A DNA stretch of 9,323 bases from Patescibacteria group bacterium UBA5124. Its GTDB lineage: Bacteria > Patescibacteriota > Gracilibacteria > Absconditabacterales > Absconditicoccaceae. The DNA lies in the NCBI GenBank assembly GCA_002414185.1, contig DHYS01000032.1, forward strand, positions 2,931 through 12,253, given 5' to 3'. The number at the start of each line of letters is the position of its first letter. The first letter of the stretch is position 1. A program made the translations under genes and the position numbers. Below, piece by piece: positions 7,656 to 9,323 of this stretch. The notes beneath the pieces were generated by a model. The model was not told the origin of the DNA, searched no databases, and was given only the letters and a program-made list of their open reading frames with translations.

Positions 7656-8234
7656 ATGAAAAAGAAAGTATGGTTAATAATACTTGCAGTTGTAGTTGTT
7701 CTTGGACTTTGGGTTGCTTCAAAGTATAATGGTTTAGTTAAACTTGATGAGTCTACTAAAACTGCTTGGTCTCAAGTAGAAAATGTATATCAAAGAAGAG
7801 CTGACTTGATTCCTAATTTGGTAAATACAGTAAAATGAGCTGCTGCTCAAGAAAGTGGAGTTTTGGTTGCAGTAACTAATGCTAGAGCTAATGCTACAAA
7901 AATGAATATTGATATCAAAGATGCTCAAGCTATGGCAGACTTCCAAAATAATCAAGGAGAATTGTCTTCAGCTCTTGGTAGATTGCTTATGATTACAGAA
8001 AATTATCCACAATTACAATCTATTCAAGCATTCCGTGATCTTACTGTACAACTTGAAGGTACTGAAAATAGAATCACTGTAGAAAGAATGAATTATAACA
8101 ATGTAGCTAAACAATATAATATTGTTCTTCGTACTTTCCCTACAAATATTGTTGCTGGTATGATGAATTTTGATCCTGCATCATTGTTTGAAGCTAAAGA
8201 TGGTGCTGAAAATGCTCCAGAAGTAAATTTCTAA
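7656..8234 (+). CDS. lemA: LemA family protein
   Basis: LemA proteins are small, membrane-anchored, helical proteins of unsettled function, common across bacteria. The 192-residue product has normal length. It has an N-terminal TM helix (4-22), the family hallmark 'QRRADLIPNLVNTVKG' (46-61), ENYPQL (115-120), QLEGTENRITVERMNYN (132-148) and the C-terminal LRTFPTNIVAGMM and FEA segments (158-180). The hallmark glycine G61 is UGA. It is the only UGA among nine glycines, an unusually low share compared with its neighbours. It follows the TPM gene on the same strand, separated by 154 nt holding a palindromic repeat, and ends in a strong terminator, so it may form its own transcript. The start at 7656 fits the TM helix. 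Confidence 0.95.
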
Positions 8235-8282
8235 ATAAATATTGAATAATATTGGTTCCTATCTATTATAATTTATATTGAG

Positions 8283-8306
8283 ATCCCGCAAATGCGGGAT
8301 TTTTTT
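8283..8306 (+). terminator. Intrinsic terminator after lemA
   Basis: ATCCCGC (8283-8289) pairs with GCGGGAT (8294-8300) around an AAAT loop, followed by a T-run to 8306. It lies 48 nt after the lemA stop and is the strongest terminator in the window. Confidence 0.93.
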
Positions 8307-8386
8307 GTAACTTTATTGAGAAATAGCAATATATTTATATTTATTTTTAGCTTCATGTGCTAACAAAAGTATCGTGCATTTTGTTT
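8307..8386. other. Intergenic stretch without recognisable gene
   Basis: This is AT-rich spacer between the lemA terminator and the -10 box of the RNA candidate. I see no open reading frame, no strong hairpin and only a weak -35-like CTAACA (8360-8365) at a poor distance from the next -10. Confidence 0.6.
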
Positions 8387-8392
8387 TATAAT
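8387..8392 (+). promoter_or_regulatory. -10 box of the ncRNA candidate
   Basis: A perfect TATAAT places transcription start near 8399, just before the first helix of the structured region. A matching -35 is not evident. Confidence 0.5.
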
Positions 8393-8398
8393 AGTTGT

Positions 8399-8700
8399 AT
8401 TTTTAGTAAACAATCTTATCAACAAGTCGTAAACAAAAAATAAAAAGATTGATGTCTGATGGACACCCACAAAAAGATTAACTTATTGGAGATTTTATGT
8501 AAATTCTGAATCAGAATTTACCGCTCATAGGAAACTTACCCAAGTGGATCATGCGCAAATTTACTAGAGACGACCTTTTGAATTTTTGAGGATACACAGC
8601 TTGTAGCAATTGTTATTTGCTCTGTAACCTCAATAGTAATAAGAGGGTTAGTCGTCTCTAGTCAGACGACTATCTGATTATTTATCAGGTAGTTTTTTTT
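8399..8700 (+). ncRNA. Structured non-coding RNA candidate, class not recognised
   Basis: About 300 nt with no sizeable reading frame but dense complementarity, framed by a TATAAT box and a terminator. Helices in order: CAATCTT with AAGATTG (8411-8417/8445-8451); a 10-bp hairpin GTAAATTCTG/CAGAATTTAC with a 3-nt loop (8499-8508/8512-8521); and a 12-bp closing helix ACTAGAGACGAC/GTCGTCTCTAGT (8563-8574/8651-8662). The last encloses a large asymmetric internal loop and then TTGAGG/CCTCAA (8586-8591/8628-8633) and ACAG/CTGT (8596-8599/8622-8625). The 3' end is a terminator hairpin. The long bulged hairpin faintly recalls 6S RNA, but the overall shape is not typical. I do not see the signatures of RNase P RNA, tmRNA or SRP RNA. 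No plus-strand gene follows, so a riboswitch role is less likely than a free RNA. Confidence 0.55.
8669..8700 (+). terminator. Intrinsic terminator of the ncRNA candidate
   Basis: ACTATCTGAT (8669-8678) pairs with ATCAGGTAGT (8684-8693), including one G-U pair, around a TATTT loop, followed by a T-run to 8700. Its first three bases overlap an alternative upstream hairpin, AGTCGTCT/AGACGACT (8650-8657/8664-8671). Confidence 0.85.
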
Positions 8701-8705
8701 AAAAG

Positions 8706-8740
8706 AAAAAAACGGAATGAAAAACATGTTCCGTTTTTTT
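8706..8740. terminator. Bidirectional terminator between ncRNA and small minus-strand gene
   Basis: An A-run leading into AACGGAA (to 8717) pairs with TTCCGTT leading into a T-run (8729-8740), a 12-bp stem with an 11-nt loop. T-runs appear on both strands. It lies 7 nt beyond the stop of the minus-strand 47-codon gene, which it most likely serves. Confidence 0.85.
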
Positions 8741-8747
8741 ATTTGAT

Positions 8748-8891
8748 TTAAGGATTGTATTTTGGATCCCAAACGCCTTTGTAATCAAAATTTTTGTCTG
8801 ATTCTTTAATAGTTTCGTAGTCTTTTTTAAGATCGTTACTTGATACTTCTGAAGTAGTAACTTCCTGATCTTTTTTGTCAGATTCTTTCAT
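8748..8891 (-). CDS. Small hydrophilic hypothetical protein (47 aa)
   Basis: A 47-residue product I do not recognise. It is highly charged (rich in Lys, Asp and Glu), has no TM segment or signal peptide and no cysteine, and ends in an aromatic motif, GVWDPKYNP (39-47). The pentapeptide KESDK occurs at 2-6 and again at 29-33. Its only glycine is GGC, so it reads the same in the standard code. Support as a real gene: a perfect TTGACA -35 upstream, an ATG start, a TAA stop and a strong terminator immediately after. Its length is comparable to small, disordered, stress- or nucleic-acid-associated proteins, but no function can be claimed. Confidence 0.6.
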   Translation of the reverse strand: MKESDKKDQEVTTSEVSSNDLKKDYETIKESDKNFDYKGVWDPKYNP

Positions 8892-8924
8892 AAGATTTTA
8901 TTATTTTTTTGTTATAGTTTGGTG

Positions 8925-8952
8925 TTTTTATGTTTTTTCTCTTATTTGTCAA
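8925..8952 (-). promoter_or_regulatory. Promoter of the 47-aa gene
   Basis: On the minus strand a perfect TTGACA (8952 to 8947) is followed after 16 nt by TAAAAA (8930 to 8925), a 4/6 match to the -10 consensus. The predicted leader is about 27 nt. An alternative -10, TATAAC (8916 to 8911), has no matching -35. Confidence 0.45.
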
Positions 8953-8981
8953 TTGTTATTTATTAGGTTTTTAGTTATTTT

Positions 8982-9010
8982 TTGATTTAGAAGAAGAAAA
9001 ATAGTATAAT
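8982..9010 (+). promoter_or_regulatory. Promoter of the gene at 9040
   Basis: TTGATT (8982-8987), a 17-nt spacer and a perfect TATAAT (9005-9010) form the best-spaced promoter in the window. The predicted start is near 9017, giving a leader of about 23 nt without a Shine-Dalgarno. Confidence 0.65.
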
Positions 9011-9039
9011 GGATATAGTTTATTTTTTGTGAAAAATGC

Positions 9040-9323
9040 ATGAATTATGAAGAAAGAATTCAGTTTTTTAAGCAGCAATCTTTTGAATATAAGAAAGAAC
9101 AGGTTTTTTCTATGTTGGAAAAAATACAACATAAGCATGAAATATTGCAAGAACTTTATGTGAATCTTAAAAATTTAAGACAAATTCCTGATGATTTGCT
9201 TGTAGAAGTATATACTTCAATCCTTAATCTCGAACGTATTGTTTTGGATAAGAATAAAACTCAAGCGTTGGAGAAATTAGCATCAGTTAATGATTGGATT
9301 AAGCATTTGCGTGAGCAAGAGGC
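9040..9323 (+). CDS. Hypothetical alpha-helical protein, C-terminus outside window
   Basis: The first 94 codons of a gene that stays open to the window edge. I do not recognise it. The sequence is strongly helical and charged, beginning MNYEERIQFFKQQSFEYKKE, with heptad-like hydrophobic spacing that suggests a coiled coil or helical bundle. There is no TM segment, no signal peptide and no glycine, so UGA usage cannot be tested. The ATG at 9040 is chosen over the ATG at 9036 because the latter frame stops within a few codons. It has its own well-formed promoter and diverges from the 47-aa gene, leaving a 148-nt shared regulatory gap. Confidence 0.65.
   Translation, partial: MNYEERIQFFKQQSFEYKKEQVFSMLEKIQHKHEILQELYVNLKNLRQIPDDLLVEVYTSILNLERIVLDKNKTQALEKLASVNDWIKHLREQE

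Noticed and set aside
8399..8700. RNase P RNA, tmRNA or SRP RNA
   Set aside because: I looked for the RNase P GGAAAnUCC and ACAGAA core segments, the tmRNA tRNA-like ends and the SRP GGAAGCAGCC loop, and found none of them. A short AGGAAA match at 8529-8534 is not supported by its surroundings.
9031..9323. GTG-started alternative frame overlapping the gene at 9040
   Set aside because: It ends at a TAA within the window, while the 9040 frame stays open to the edge with coherent helical protein composition and a well-placed promoter.

Overview
The window reads as AT-rich chromosomal DNA of a Candidate Phyla Radiation bacterium that reads UGA as glycine (genetic code 25), meaning Gracilibacteria (BD1-5) or Absconditabacteria (SR1). 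The evidence is direct. With the standard code most of the larger genes break into fragments. With UGA read as Gly they become full-length, and in-frame UGAs fall on invariant glycines: the FtsH Walker A motif, the HELGH zinc site of FtsH, the LAAG nucleotide-binding signature of a nucleotidyltransferase, and the VNTVKG motif of LemA. All products described here are translated with code 25. The sequence alone does not separate the two phyla.

Layout. A divergent promoter region (365-484) separates recG (minus strand, 3' end outside the window) from a plus-strand series: ftsH, ricT (PSP1 family) and a membrane-anchored TPR protein. Then come a 58-nt palindromic repeat, a sugar nucleotidyltransferase with an intrinsic terminator, the replicative helicase dnaB, a TPM-domain (YgcG-like) membrane protein, a second copy of the palindromic repeat, and lemA with a strong terminator. 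From about 8399 to 8700 there is a structured non-coding RNA candidate with its own -10 box and terminator. It faces a tiny minus-strand gene (47 codons) across a bidirectional terminator. A plus-strand helical protein of unknown function begins at 9040 and runs off the end.

Biology. Most genes are housekeeping: membrane protein quality control (FtsH), an RNA-maturation cofactor (RicT family), replication and fork repair (DnaB, RecG) and sugar-nucleotide synthesis. TPM and LemA form a pair often seen together in bacteria. No start codon here has a convincing Shine-Dalgarno sequence. Three genes instead have a TATAAT-like hexamer ending exactly 7 nt before the ATG, which suggests leaderless or nearly leaderless mRNAs.

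The least explained parts are the ~300-nt RNA with competing helices, the two-copy palindromic repeat, an added cysteine cluster in RicT, and the uneven use of UGA versus GGN glycine codons between genes. I saw no CRISPR array, tRNA, rRNA, transposase or phage gene.
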